64,000 nt of DNA from Streptomyces collinus (GCF_031348265.1 NZ_CP133771.1:4960001-5024000), one strand, 5' to 3'. Positions 26,206 to 35,124 are shown, counted from the stretch's first letter. Notes: generated from the sequence alone by a model not told the origin. Translations and numbers: made by a program.

Positions 26206-27379
26206 CCTGCTCCGGCAGCCGGGCCACGAACTCCGCCACCGCCGCCTTCACTTCCTCGGCGGTCCACTCCATCCCGGCGGCCCGCAGGTGCACCTCCGTC
26301 AGCGCCAGCCCGGGCCCGCCCCGGTCCCAGGCGCTGCCGAAGAGCATGACCCCCGTCTCCTCGGCCGTCCGCACCGCCACCTCCCCGAGGACGTCCGGCT
26401 CGTACGGCAGCCACACCTGGAAGTCGTGGGTGTGCGGCACCTCCGGGTGCACGCGCGCCCACGGCACCCCGGCCGCCGCGAACCCCTCGCGCAGGGCGGC
26501 TGCCACCACGCGCGCGTGGAGCACGTACTCCGGCAGCCGGGGCAGCTCCCGGTCCAGCCCGACCAGCGCCGACAGCACCGTCGGGAACTGCTGGAAGACC
26601 ATCCCGCCGTACCGGTGCCGCCAGGCCTTCGCCTCCTCGACGAGCTCCCCGGGGCCCGCGAGCGCCGCGCCGCCGAACGCTTCGAGGGACTTGTAGAACG
26701 ACACGTAGACGCTGTCGGCCAGGCCCGCGATCTCCTCCAGGGGCCGGCCGAAGTGGACGGTGGACTCCCAGAGGCGGGCCCCGTCGAAGTGCACCACCGC
26801 GTCCCGGTCCCGCGCGGCCTGCACGACCTCGGTGAGCTCCTCCCAGGCGGGCAGCACGAAACCGGCGTCCCTGAGGGGCAGTTCCAGCATCAGCGCCCCG
26901 AAGGGCTCCTCGAAGTCGCGTACCTCGGCCGCTGTCGGAAGCCGCGGCTCGCTCGTCAGCCGCAGCGTGCGCAGGCCCCCGACCTCGCTGAACGCGTTCC
27001 GCTCGTGCACCTCGGGATGGCTGAGCGCGTGCAGGGCGACGGCCGGGTTCCCGGTGCGGCCCGCCCAGCAGCGCAGGGCCACCTGCTGGGCCATCGTGCC
27101 CGTCGGGAAGAACGCGGCGGCCTCGGTGCCGAGCAGCCCCGCGACCTTCGTCTCCAGCGCCTCGACGACGCCGTCGCCGTACACGTCGGACAGCTGGTCC
27201 AGGTCGTGGACGCCGTCCGCCTCCGCCAGCACCGCCAGACGCTCCCGGAGGGTCCGGTGGAAGCCGAAGCGCGCGAACACGCGCCGGGCCGAGCGATGGG
27301 CGGCCAGCCGCCGTTCCCGCAGCCCCGCGCCCCGGTCCTCTTCCGCCGCCTGTTCGTCTCGCTGCGCTGTCTCCGTCAT
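26198..27379 (-). CDS. threonine aldolase / beta-eliminating lyase family protein
   Basis: PLP-dependent fold-type I enzyme, 393 residues. The PLP-binding lysine is Lys230 in SVYVSFYKSLEAFGG. The cofactor-site Asp and Arg lie in VVHFDGARLWES. LSDVYGDG near the N-terminus and AAFFPTGTMAQQVALR match low-specificity L-threonine aldolases (PF01212), which split threonine to glycine and acetaldehyde. The unusual N-terminal ~55 residues and the Tyr-Lys at the active site suggest a divergent subgroup, so the true substrate may differ. The ATG is preceded by GGAGGAT about 9 nt away. Confidence 0.85.
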   Translation of the reverse strand: MTETAQRDEQAAEEDRGAGLRERRLAAHRSARRVFARFGFHRTLRERLAVLAEADGVHDLDQLSDVYGDGVVEALETKVAGLLGTEAAAFFPTGTMAQQVALRCWAGRTGNPAVALHALSHPEVHERNAFSEVGGLRTLRLTSEPRLPTAAEVRDFEEPFGALMLELPLRDAGFVLPAWEELTEVVQAARDRDAVVHFDGARLWESTVHFGRPLEEIAGLADSVYVSFYKSLEAFGGAALAGPGELVEEAKAWRHRYGGMVFQQFPTVLSALVGLDRELPRLPEYVLHARVVAAALREGFAAAGVPWARVHPEVPHTHDFQVWLPYEPDVLGEVAVRTAEETGVMLFGSAWDRGGPGLALTEVHLRAAGMEWTAEEVKAAVAEFVARLPEQVS

Positions 27380-27560
27380 GCCCCGGATCCTCCCTCGCGC
27401 GCGTGCGGCACGGCATCCGCATTTCCGAACGCCCTTCCGGGGACGCCGCACCGGCATGCACAGCCTGTGGACGGCCGAACGCCCCCCGAACCGATCGCGT
27501 TAACATGACGAGAAATCGTCCGGTACCCGGAGCGGACTGGAACGGGAAGGCCGCCGTCGA

Positions 27561-28499
27561 GTGAACACAACCCCACAGCCAGACCCCAAGGACCGCCCCG
27601 CGCGGCTCACCGTCGGCGTCGTCGGCGCCGGCCGCGTGGGTCCCGCGCTGGCGGCGTCCCTGCAACTCGCCGGGCACCGCCCGGTCGCCGTCTCCGCCGT
27701 CTCGGAGGCCTCCCGGCGCCGCGCCGGGCAACTGCTGCCCGACGTGCCGGTGATGCCGCCCGCCGAGGTGCTCCAGCGGTCCGACCTGGTGCTGCTGACC
27801 GTTCCCGACGACGCGCTGCCCGGCCTGGTCACCGGCCTCGCCGACACCGGGTCCGTCCGGCCGGGCCAGCTCCTCGTCCACACCTCCGGGCGCTACGGCA
27901 CGCGGGTCCTCGACCCCGCCCTGCGCGCGGGCGCCCTGCCGCTCGCCCTGCACCCCGCGATGACCTTCACGGGCACGCCCGTGGACGTCCAGCGCCTGGC
28001 CGGCTGCTCCTTCGGCGTCACCGCGCCCGAGGAGCTGCGGCTGGCCGCCGAGGCCCTGGTCATCGAGATGGGCGGTGAGCCGGAGTGGATCGCCGAGGAG
28101 AACCGGCCGCTCTACCACGCGGCCCTCGCCCTGGGCGCCAACCACCTGGTCACGCTGGTCGCCCAGTCCATGGAGCTGCTGAGCGCCGCCGGCGTCTCGG
28201 CCCCGGACCGGATGCTCGGCCCGCTGCTCGGCGCGGCTCTGGACAACGCCCTGCGCTCCGGCGACGCGGCCCTGACCGGCCCGGTCGCGCGCGGGGACGC
28301 GGGCACGGTCGCCGCGCACGTCACGGAGCTGCGCCGGCACGCCCCGCAGACCGTCGACGGCTACCTGGCGATGGCCCGCGCGACCGCCGACCGGGCCCTG
28401 GCCCACGGCCTGCTGAAGCCGGAACTCGCCGAGGACCTCCTCGGGGTACTCGCCCACGGGACCGACGGCACCGACGGCACCGAAGGGGACGCCCGATGA
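27561..28499 (+). CDS. Rossmann-fold oxidoreductase with DUF2520 domain
   Basis: Product of 312 residues. The N-terminal NAD(P)-binding loop is VGVVGAGRVGPALAASL (~15-31). A C-terminal DUF2520 domain follows, with LALHPAMTFTGTP, ENRPLYHAALALGANHLVTL and TGPVARGD. Relatives are encoded next to panC in many actinobacteria and have been discussed as stand-ins in pantothenate synthesis; ketopantoate reductase activity is inference. GGGAAGG precedes the GTG. Its stop overlaps the panC ATG (ATGA). First gene of the panC-nadB-nadC-coaX operon. Confidence 0.88.
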   Translation: MNTTPQPDPKDRPARLTVGVVGAGRVGPALAASLQLAGHRPVAVSAVSEASRRRAGQLLPDVPVMPPAEVLQRSDLVLLTVPDDALPGLVTGLADTGSVRPGQLLVHTSGRYGTRVLDPALRAGALPLALHPAMTFTGTPVDVQRLAGCSFGVTAPEELRLAAEALVIEMGGEPEWIAEENRPLYHAALALGANHLVTLVAQSMELLSAAGVSAPDRMLGPLLGAALDNALRSGDAALTGPVARGDAGTVAAHVTELRRHAPQTVDGYLAMARATADRALAHGLLKPELAEDLLGVLAHGTDGTDGTEGDAR

Positions 28500-29497
28500 C
28501 CACCACCCTGCTGCGCACCGCCGGCGAACTGCACGCACGCGCGCGTGCGGGCCGCCGCGCCGTGGTGATGACCATGGGCGCGCTGCACGAGGGCCACGCC
28601 ACACTGATCCGCACCGCGCGCGGCATCGCCGGGCCGGACGGCGAGGTCGTCGTCACCGTCTTCGTCAACCCGCTCCAGTTCGGCAAGGGCGAGGACCTCG
28701 ACCGCTACCCGCGGACCTTGGACGCCGACATCGAGCTCGCCGGACAGTCGGGCGCGGACGTCGTGTTCGCGCCCTCCGTGGACGAGGTCTACCCCGGCGG
28801 CGAGCCCGAGGTCCGCATCACCGCCGGCCCCATGGGCGAGCGCCTGGAGGGCTCCTCCCGGCCCGGCCACTTCGACGGCATGCTCACCGTCGTCGCCAAA
28901 CTCCTGCACCTCACCCGTCCCGACCTCGCCCTGTACGGCCAGAAGGACGCCCAGCAGCTCGCGCTGATCCGCCGCATGGTGCGGGACCTGAACTTCGGCG
29001 TGGAGATCGTCGGCGTGCCCACCGTCCGCGAGGAGGACGGCCTGGCCCTGTCCAGCCGCAACCGCTACCTGTCGGCCGCCGAGCGGCGCACCGCCCTCGC
29101 CCTGTCCGGGGCCCTGTTCGCGGGCCAGGACCGGCACGCCGCGCAGGAGGCGCTGCTGGCCCGGGCCCGCGAAGTGCCCGCCACGCGCGCGCGTGCCGAG
29201 GCGCTCAGCGCCATAGGGGAGTCCCGCGCGGCGGCCGACACGCACGCCGTGGCGACGGCCGTCCCGGGCGGCCCGGCGGCCGTGCGCGCCGCCGCCCGCC
29301 AGGTCCTCGACGAGGCCGCGCGCCTCGACCCGCCGCTCGCGCTGGACTACCTCGCCCTGGTCGACCCGTCCGACTTCACGGAGATCGGGGACGACTTCAC
29401 GGGCGACGCGGTCCTCGCCGTCGCCGCCCGGGTCGGGGCGACCCGGCTGATCGACAACATCCCCCTCACCTTCGGAAGCTTCGGAGCCGCCTCGTGA
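28496..29497 (+). CDS. panC: pantothenate synthetase
   Basis: Joins pantoate and beta-alanine using ATP (pantoyl-AMP intermediate). 333 residues. The nucleotidyltransferase motif MTMGALHEGHATLI (25-38) corresponds to HxGH. Further signatures are VFVNPLQFGKGEDLDRYPRT, GHFDGMLTVVAKL, GQKDAQQLALI and SSRNRYLS. The start overlaps the upstream stop by ATGA and the end overlaps the nadB GTG, so it is translationally coupled on both sides. A small insertion (~residues 240-265) makes it somewhat longer than the E. coli enzyme. Confidence 0.96.
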   Translation: MTTTLLRTAGELHARARAGRRAVVMTMGALHEGHATLIRTARGIAGPDGEVVVTVFVNPLQFGKGEDLDRYPRTLDADIELAGQSGADVVFAPSVDEVYPGGEPEVRITAGPMGERLEGSSRPGHFDGMLTVVAKLLHLTRPDLALYGQKDAQQLALIRRMVRDLNFGVEIVGVPTVREEDGLALSSRNRYLSAAERRTALALSGALFAGQDRHAAQEALLARAREVPATRARAEALSAIGESRAAADTHAVATAVPGGPAAVRAAARQVLDEAARLDPPLALDYLALVDPSDFTEIGDDFTGDAVLAVAARVGATRLIDNIPLTFGSFGAAS

Positions 29498-31203
29498 CCA
29501 CCACAGGCATACGACTGCACGCGCCCGCCGCAGGGTGGTCCATCGCCGCGGACGTGGTCGTCGTCGGCTCCGGCGTCGCCGGGCTGACCGCGGCCCTGCG
29601 CTGCGAGGCCGCCGGCCTGCGCACGGTCGTCGTCACCAAGGCCCGTCTCGACGACGGCTCCACCCGCTGGGCCCAGGGCGGCATCGCCGCGGCCCTCGGC
29701 GAGGGCGACACCCCCGAGCAGCACCTCGACGACACCCTGGTCGCGGGCGCGGGCCTGTGCGACGAGGAAGCGGTCCGCCTCCTCGTCACCGAGGGCCCCG
29801 ACGCCGTACGACGCCTCATCGAGACCGGCGCCCGGTTCGACGAGTCCGAAGGCGAGCTGGCGCTGACCCGCGAGGGCGGCCACCACCGCCGCCGCATCGC
29901 CCACGCCGGCGGCGACGCCACCGGCGCCGAGATCTCCCGCGCCCTGGTCGAGGCCGTCCGCGCGCGGGGCATGCGCACCGTCGAGAACGCGCTCGTCCTG
30001 GACCTCCTCACGGACGCCGAGGGCCGCACCGCCGGTGTCACCCTGCACGTCATGGGGGAGGGCCAGCACGACGGGGTGGGGGCCGTCCACGCCCCCGCGG
30101 TGGTCCTCGCGACCGGCGGCATGGGCCAGGTCTTCTCCGCCACCACCAACCCGTCGGTGTCGACGGGCGACGGCGTGGCGCTCGCGCTGCGGGCCGGCGC
30201 GGAGGTCAGCGACCTGGAGTTCGTCCAGTTCCACCCGACCGTGCTGTTCCTCGGCGCGGACGCGGAGGGCCAGCAGCCCCTGGTCTCCGAGGCCGTGCGC
30301 GGCGAGGGCGCCCACCTGATCGACGCCGACGGCGTGCGCTTCATGGTCGGACAGCACGAACTCGCCGAACTCGCCCCCCGGGACATCGTCGCCAAGGGCA
30401 TCACGCGCCGCATGCTGGAGCAGGACGCCGAGCACATGTACCTCGACGCCCGGCACTTCGGCGCCGAGATGTGGGAGCACCGCTTCCCGACGATCCTGGC
30501 CGCCTGCCGTGCCCACGGCATCGACCCGGTCACCGCCCCCGTCCCCGTGGCCCCGGCCGCGCACTACGCCTCCGGCGGCGTCCGCACCGACTCCCACGGC
30601 CGGACGACCGTCCCCGGGCTGTACGCGTGCGGCGAGGTGGCCTGCACCGGCGTGCACGGCGCCAACCGCCTGGCGTCCAACTCCCTGCTCGAAGGCCTCG
30701 TCTACGCCGAGCGCATCGCGGACGACATCGCCGCGAACGGACTGCACGCGCGCGTGCCCCAGCCGCTCCCGCACCCGGAGATCCCCGAGCACCCCCTGCA
30801 GACCCCCGAAGCCCGCTTCACGATCCAGCGGATCATGACGGCCGGGGCGGGCGTCCTGCGCTCGGCGGGCTCCCTCACCAAGGCCGCCGACCAGCTCCAG
30901 CGCCTGCACACCGACGCCCGGGAGGCCCTCGCCGAGAACGGCAAGACGGCCGAGGCCGGCGTCGACACCTGGGAGGCCACCAACCTCCTGTGCGTGGCCC
31001 GCGTCCTGGTCGCCGCCGCCCTGCTGCGCGAGGAGACCCGGGGCTGCCACTGGCGCGAGGACCGCCCCGAGCGCGACGACAGCGCCTGGCGCCGGCACAT
31101 CGTCGTGACCCTGAACCCGGACCGCACGCTGGCCGTGCACACCACGGACACCACAGACTTCCCCCCGACGACCTTCCCGCCCCAGGCCCCCCAGGAGCAG
31201 TGA
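29494..31203 (+). CDS. nadB: L-aspartate oxidase
   Basis: FAD enzyme that oxidises aspartate to iminoaspartate, the first step of de novo NAD synthesis. 569 residues. The dinucleotide-binding motif VVVGSGVAGLTAALRCE is near residue 20. Substrate-site stretches are RWAQGGIAAALG, EFVQFHPTVLF and GIDPVTAPVPVAPAAHY; ACTGVHGANRLASNSLLEGL is the flavoprotein C-terminal signature. The GTG start overlaps the panC stop. nadA is absent from this operon, so quinolinate synthase must be encoded elsewhere. Confidence 0.96.
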   Translation: MTTTGIRLHAPAAGWSIAADVVVVGSGVAGLTAALRCEAAGLRTVVVTKARLDDGSTRWAQGGIAAALGEGDTPEQHLDDTLVAGAGLCDEEAVRLLVTEGPDAVRRLIETGARFDESEGELALTREGGHHRRRIAHAGGDATGAEISRALVEAVRARGMRTVENALVLDLLTDAEGRTAGVTLHVMGEGQHDGVGAVHAPAVVLATGGMGQVFSATTNPSVSTGDGVALALRAGAEVSDLEFVQFHPTVLFLGADAEGQQPLVSEAVRGEGAHLIDADGVRFMVGQHELAELAPRDIVAKGITRRMLEQDAEHMYLDARHFGAEMWEHRFPTILAACRAHGIDPVTAPVPVAPAAHYASGGVRTDSHGRTTVPGLYACGEVACTGVHGANRLASNSLLEGLVYAERIADDIAANGLHARVPQPLPHPEIPEHPLQTPEARFTIQRIMTAGAGVLRSAGSLTKAADQLQRLHTDAREALAENGKTAEAGVDTWEATNLLCVARVLVAAALLREETRGCHWREDRPERDDSAWRRHIVVTLNPDRTLAVHTTDTTDFPPTTFPPQAPQEQ

Positions 31204-31208
31204 CCGAC

Positions 31209-32183
31209 GTGAGCACCCCCGACCTTCCCCTCGCCTCCTCCGGAGGCTGCTCAGACGGCTGCGCCTGCGGCGCGGACGACGAGGTATACCTGGAGTGCGG
31301 CCTGGACCCCGCACTCGCCCAGCTCCTGGCCGACGCCGGCCTCGACCCCGTCGAGGTCGAGGACATCGCCAACGTCGCCCTCCAGGAGGACCTGGCCCAC
31401 GGCGTGGACGTGACGACGGTGGCGACCATCCCCGAGGACGCGGTGGCCACGGCCGACTTCACCGCCCGCGAGGCCGGCACCGTGGCCGGGCTGCGCGTCG
31501 CCGAGGCGGTCGTCTCGGTGGTCTGCCAGGAGGAGCTGGAGATCGAGCGCCACGCCGAGGACGGCGACCGCGTCGAGGCGGGACAGAAGCTCCTCTCCGT
31601 CACCACCCGCACCCGCGACCTCCTCACCGCCGAGCGCAGCGCGCTGAACATCCTGTGCCGCCTGTCGGGCGTCGCTACGGCCACGCGCGCGTGGGCGGAC
31701 GTCCTGGACGGCACCAAGGCCAAGGTCCGCGACACCCGCAAGACCACGCCGGGCCTGCGCTCCCTGGAGAAGTACGCGGTCCGCTGCGGCGGCGGCGTCA
31801 ACCACCGCATGTCCCTCTCGGACGCGGCGCTGGTCAAGGACAACCACGTGGTCGCGGCGGGCGGTGTAGCCCAGGCCTTCCAGGCGGTCCGCGAGCGCTT
31901 CCCCGACGTCCCCATCGAGGTCGAGGTCGACACCCTGGACCAGCTCCGCGAGGTCCTGGACGCCGGCGCCGATCTGATCCTGCTGGACAACTTCACGCCG
32001 GGCGAGTGCGCGGAGGCGGTCGCGATCGTCCAGGGCCGCGCCGCTCTGGAGGCATCGGGCCGCCTCACCCTCGACAATGCCAAGGCCTACGCGGACACCG
32101 GCGTCGACTACCTGGCCGTCGGGGCCCTCACCCACTCCTCGCCGATCCTGGACATCGGCCTCGACCTGCGGCCGGCGGAGTAG
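31209..32183 (+). CDS. nadC: nicotinate-nucleotide pyrophosphorylase (carboxylating)
   Basis: Converts quinolinate and PRPP to nicotinate mononucleotide, PPi and CO2. 324 residues. Motifs are ALQEDLAHGVDVTT, the active-site RKTTPGLRSLEKYAVRCGGG, NHRMSLSDAALVKDNH, VDTLDQ and ILLDNF. The N-terminus carries a Cys-rich tag (GGCSDGCACGADD) not needed for the fold. GTG 31209 is preferred (AGGAG at 11 nt); an in-frame GTG at 31200 overlaps the nadB stop but lies only 2 nt from AGGAG. The frame is open far upstream on top of nadB, but that is not a fusion. Confidence 0.95.
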   Translation: MSTPDLPLASSGGCSDGCACGADDEVYLECGLDPALAQLLADAGLDPVEVEDIANVALQEDLAHGVDVTTVATIPEDAVATADFTAREAGTVAGLRVAEAVVSVVCQEELEIERHAEDGDRVEAGQKLLSVTTRTRDLLTAERSALNILCRLSGVATATRAWADVLDGTKAKVRDTRKTTPGLRSLEKYAVRCGGGVNHRMSLSDAALVKDNHVVAAGGVAQAFQAVRERFPDVPIEVEVDTLDQLREVLDAGADLILLDNFTPGECAEAVAIVQGRAALEASGRLTLDNAKAYADTGVDYLAVGALTHSSPILDIGLDLRPAE

Positions 32184-32199
32184 GGAGCGGGTACGGGCC

Positions 32200-32997
32200 A
32201 TGCTGCTGACGATCGACGTAGGAAACACCCACACCGTGCTCGGACTGTTCGACGGCGACGAGATCGTCGAACACTGGCGCATCTCCACCGACGCCCGCCG
32301 CACGGCCGACGAGCTGGCGGTCCTCCTCCAGGGCCTGATGGGCATGCACCCGCTCCTCGGCGACGAACTGGGCGACGGCATCGACGGCATCGCCATCTGC
32401 GCCACCGTCCCCTCGGTCCTGCACGAACTCCGCGAGGTGACGCGCCGCTACTACGGCGACGTCCCGGCGGTCCTCGTCGAACCGGGCGTCAAGACGGGCG
32501 TCCCGATCCTGACCGACAACCCCAAGGAGGTCGGCGCGGACCGCATCATCAACGCGGTCGCCGCCGTCGAGCTCTACGGCGGTCCCGCGATCGTCGTCGA
32601 CTTCGGCACGGCGACGACGTTCGACGCGGTCAGCGCGCGCGGCGAGTACGTCGGCGGGGTCATCGCCCCCGGCATCGAGATCTCCGTCGAGGCCCTCGGC
32701 GTGCGCGGCGCCCAGCTCCGCAAGATCGAGGTGGCCCGGCCGCGCAGCGTCATCGGCAAGAACACGGTCGAGGCGATGCAGTCGGGCATCATCTACGGCT
32801 TCGCCGGCCAGGTCGACGGCGTGGTCAGCCGCATGGCCCGCGAGCTGTCACAGGACGCCGACGACGTCACCGTGATCGCGACGGGCGGGCTGGCGCCGAT
32901 GGTCCTGGGCGAGTCGTCGGTGATCGACGAGCACGAACCGTGGCTGACGCTGATCGGCCTGCGGCTGGTCTACGAGCGGAACGTGTCGCGCATGTGA
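32200..32997 (+). CDS. coaX: type III pantothenate kinase
   Basis: Phosphorylates pantothenate, the first step toward CoA; CoaX needs a monovalent cation and is not CoA-inhibited. 265 residues. ASKHA-fold motifs are LLTIDVGNTHTVLGLFDG (phosphate 1), VGADRIINAVAA, VVDFGTATTFDAV (phosphate 2) and GGVIAPGIEIS. Last in the panC-nadB-nadC-coaX run, 16 nt after nadC, with AGGGAG overlapping the nadC stop. The operon thus pairs pantothenate synthesis with its phosphorylation and with NAD synthesis. Confidence 0.96.
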   Translation: MLLTIDVGNTHTVLGLFDGDEIVEHWRISTDARRTADELAVLLQGLMGMHPLLGDELGDGIDGIAICATVPSVLHELREVTRRYYGDVPAVLVEPGVKTGVPILTDNPKEVGADRIINAVAAVELYGGPAIVVDFGTATTFDAVSARGEYVGGVIAPGIEISVEALGVRGAQLRKIEVARPRSVIGKNTVEAMQSGIIYGFAGQVDGVVSRMARELSQDADDVTVIATGGLAPMVLGESSVIDEHEPWLTLIGLRLVYERNVSRM

Positions 32998-33085
32998 GGT
33001 GCCGGGGGCGGGCGGGGCTCTGGGCGGGACGAGTGGTCCCCCACGCCACACCCGCCCCCTATGCGAGATTTGTCTGATTAGCGCG

Positions 33086-33091
33086 TATCGT
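33086..33091 (+). promoter_or_regulatory. -10 box of a probable leaderless promoter
   Basis: TATCGT ends 6 nt before the ATG at 33098, and the gene has no ribosome site. Confidence 0.5.
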
Positions 33092-33097
33092 CGCCGC

Positions 33098-33754
33098 ATG
33101 CCCACGCCATACGGATCCCGCGGCGGTCTGGCGTTCGGCGCGGAGGAGCTGCGTGTGCTCCGCCGCGCTCTCGCCCTTGCCCTCCACCCCGCCCCTGCCT
33201 CGGCCGACGACGTCCAGGACTGTCTCCGTCTCGCAGAGTCGCTCGACGAGGCGCTGCGGGAAGGAGCCAGGCTGCGCGCCTTCCTCGTGGCCGACCTGGG
33301 CCGGTACCGCGCCGCCCTCCCCGGCACCGCCGCCGGCTACCTCGCACTCCTGGACGAGGCGCTGGATGCCGGTTACCGCCCCCTGCCCGACGACCTCGCC
33401 GCCCTGCGCGCCCTGCGCGGCAACCCCGCCGCAGCGGCCCTCCTGGACCGCTGCACGGTCGCCCCCCTCACCGCCGCCCCTCTCCCCGCGGCCACCGTCC
33501 CCGGCTCCCGCACCCGCCTGCTGGCGCTCCCCGGGGGCCGCTGCGCCTCCGGCGGCGACTCCGCGGGGGACGGCCCGGAGAAACAGCCCGAGAAGAAGCC
33601 CGTACGCAAGCCGCCGGCGCCCAAGCCCGCCCCGGCCCCCGCCCCGGGCACCCCGAAGCCCTCCCGTCCGATCCCCACCCCGGGCGAGGTCTTCCCGCGC
33701 CGCAAGCCGGCACCGCCGCCCCCGGCCAACCCCCAGCAGCTCGCCGCGGGCTGA
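33098..33754 (+). CDS. hypothetical protein with Pro/Lys-rich tail
   Basis: 218 residues. The first ~135 are predicted alpha-helical and Leu/Ala-rich (FGAEELRVLRRALALALHPA, DDVQDCLRLAESLDEALREG, LVADLGRYRAALPGTAAGYL). The rest is low-complexity, Ala/Pro/Lys-rich (KKPVRKPPAPKPAPAPAPG). No membrane segment and no known domain were recognised. Helical proteins of this kind occur widely in Streptomyces without assigned function. It sits between coaX and a tiny membrane protein, with its own predicted leaderless promoter. Confidence 0.75.
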   Translation: MPTPYGSRGGLAFGAEELRVLRRALALALHPAPASADDVQDCLRLAESLDEALREGARLRAFLVADLGRYRAALPGTAAGYLALLDEALDAGYRPLPDDLAALRALRGNPAAAALLDRCTVAPLTAAPLPAATVPGSRTRLLALPGGRCASGGDSAGDGPEKQPEKKPVRKPPAPKPAPAPAPGTPKPSRPIPTPGEVFPRRKPAPPPPANPQQLAAG

Positions 33755-33760
33755 CGTGGC

Positions 33761-33766
33761 TACCCT
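33761..33766 (+). promoter_or_regulatory. -10 box of a probable leaderless promoter
   Basis: TACCCT ends 6 nt before the ATG at 33773. Confidence 0.45.
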
Positions 33767-33772
33767 GGATCC

Positions 33773-33961
33773 ATGGACTACGTCTCCGCGCTCCTGCCCC
33801 CGGCCGTCATGGCCGTCTTCTTCATCGGCGTGATCCGGGTGATCGTGAAGACACAGGGCGGCGCCAACAAGGCCAAGGAGGACGCGGCCGTGGACGCCGC
33901 CCTCGCGCGCATGGAGGGCGCCGGCCGGCCCACCGCGACACCTCCGAAGGCCGACGCCTGA
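33773..33961 (+). CDS. small single-pass membrane protein
   Basis: 62 residues: one N-terminal transmembrane helix (LLPPAVMAVFFIGVIRVIV) followed by a charged cytoplasmic tail (KTQGGANKAKEDAAVDAALA). The clear codon bias, the -10 box at the right distance and the strong terminator right after it support a real gene. Function unknown; comparable micro-membrane proteins are conserved at this place in Streptomyces (from memory). Confidence 0.7.
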   Translation: MDYVSALLPPAVMAVFFIGVIRVIVKTQGGANKAKEDAAVDAALARMEGAGRPTATPPKADA

Positions 33962-33975
33962 CCCCACTCCCTCCG

Positions 33976-34040
33976 AGGGCGTACGACTCGGCGGACCCGC
34001 CCCCCGCGGCGCCCGCACTTCGAGTCGTACGCCCTTTTTG
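33976..34040 (+). terminator. intrinsic terminator with T-tract
   Basis: A perfect 15-bp stem, AGGGCGTACGACTCG/CGAGTCGTACGCCCT, with a 30-nt loop is followed by TTTTTG. It ends the unit containing the 62-residue protein. Confidence 0.9.
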
Positions 34041-34094
34041 TTCCCGTTCGCCGGTGAAGCGCACGTCCGCCACGCCATAACCGTGATCTCCCAC

Positions 34095-34100
34095 TATTGT
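34095..34100 (+). promoter_or_regulatory. -10 box of a probable leaderless promoter (BlaI-type gene)
   Basis: TATTGT ends 7 nt before the GTG at 34108. Confidence 0.5.
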
Positions 34101-34107
34101 TCTGAGC

Positions 34108-34581
34108 GTGCCTCGCCCATTGGGAGAACTCGAAGACGCGGTCATGTCGCGGGTGTGGAAGTGGAACCGCCCGGTGACCGTTCGAGAAGTCCTGGAAGAT
34201 CTTCAGAAGGAGCGGTCCATCGCGTACACCACCGTGATGACCGTTTTGGACAATCTCCATCAGAAGGGCTGGGTGCGCCGCGAGGCTGAAGGCCGTGCCT
34301 ATCGATATGAGGCCGTCTCCACCCGCGCCGCCTACGCGGCCGCCCTGATGAACGACGCCTGGTCGCAGAGCGACAACCCCGCGGCCGCTCTCGTCGCCTT
34401 CTTCGGCATGATGAGCGAGGAACAGCGCCGGTCGCTCAGCGATGCCGTACGCATCGTCCAGGGCCCGGAAACCCAAGAACCGACCGAACCGTCGGAATCC
34501 GCGGAACGGGCCGAACGAGCGGAACCCCGACAAGGTCTGCCGGAGAACCCCGCCTCCGCTCAGGGCGACGGCGGGCGATAG
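34108..34581 (+). CDS. BlaI/MecI/CopY-family transcriptional regulator
   Basis: 157 residues. The N-terminal winged helix is typical of the Penicillinase_R family: LGELEDAVMSRVWKWNRPVT, VREVLEDLQKERSIAYTTVM and TVLDNLHQKGWVRRE. A helical dimerisation part follows (NDAWSQSDNPAAALVAFFGM). The Glu/Pro-rich C-terminal tail is non-conserved. In classical systems such repressors are cleaved by a BlaR/M56 peptidase, but no such partner is adjacent here. Probably leaderless. Confidence 0.9.
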   Translation: MPRPLGELEDAVMSRVWKWNRPVTVREVLEDLQKERSIAYTTVMTVLDNLHQKGWVRREAEGRAYRYEAVSTRAAYAAALMNDAWSQSDNPAAALVAFFGMMSEEQRRSLSDAVRIVQGPETQEPTEPSESAERAERAEPRQGLPENPASAQGDGGR

Positions 34582-34584
34582 CGT
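34579..34584 (+). promoter_or_regulatory. -10 box overlapping the BlaI-type stop codon
   Basis: TAGCGT ends 6 nt before the GNAT ATG. Its first three bases are the stop codon of the preceding gene, so the GNAT gene can be expressed on its own as a leaderless mRNA. Confidence 0.45.
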
Positions 34585-34590
34585 CCGGTC

Positions 34591-35124
34591 ATGTCCGCGA
34601 AGAGCCCCGAAGCCACCGCAAAAGCCATCACCGTCCGACGGGCCCGCACCAGCGATGTCCCGGCCGTGCGCAGCCTCCTTGACGCCTACGTCCGCGGCGG
34701 CATCCTGCTCGACAAAGCGACGGTGACGCTTTACGAGGACATCCAGGAGTTCTGGGTCGCGGAACGGGACGACAACGCCGAGGTCGTCGGTTGCGGTGCG
34801 CTGCACGTGATGTGGGAAGACCTCGCGGAAGTCCGCACTCTCGCGGTGAAGCCCGGCCTCACGGGGGCGGGCGTCGGACACCATGTGCTGAAGAAGTTGC
34901 TGCAGACCGCCCGCTGGCTCGGCGTTCGCCGTGTTTTCTGCCTGACCTTCGAAGTCGACTTCTTCACCAAGCACGGCTTCGTGGAGATCGGCGAGACGCC
35001 CGTCGACACGGATGTCTACGCGGAGCTGCTGCGTTCCTATGACGAGGGTGTCGCGGAGTTCCTCGGACTCGAACGAGTGAAACCGAACACCTTGGGCAAC
35101 AGCCGGATGCTTCTACATCTGTGA
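34591..35124 (+). CDS. amino-acid N-acetyltransferase (GNAT-type N-acetylglutamate synthase)
   Basis: 177 residues, a single GNAT domain. The N-terminus ITVRRARTSDVPAVRSLLDA, the GCGALHVMWEDLAEVRTLAV strand pair and the acetyl-CoA loop PGLTGAGVGHHVLKKLL are seen. The substrate-side VFCLTFEVDFFTKHGFVEIG matches the short NAGS (ArgA-like) proteins of actinobacteria, which acetylate glutamate (or glutamine) for arginine synthesis. It is not beside other arg genes, which is usual for this stand-alone form. Confidence 0.88.
   Translation: MSAKSPEATAKAITVRRARTSDVPAVRSLLDAYVRGGILLDKATVTLYEDIQEFWVAERDDNAEVVGCGALHVMWEDLAEVRTLAVKPGLTGAGVGHHVLKKLLQTARWLGVRRVFCLTFEVDFFTKHGFVEIGETPVDTDVYAELLRSYDEGVAEFLGLERVKPNTLGNSRMLLHL

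Noticed and set aside
29535..32183. 882-codon frame that would make a large N-terminal extension of NadC over nadB
   Set aside because: The first ~555 codons are an Arg/Pro-rich off-frame reading of nadB; nadC has its own GTG and ribosome site. Not a fusion.
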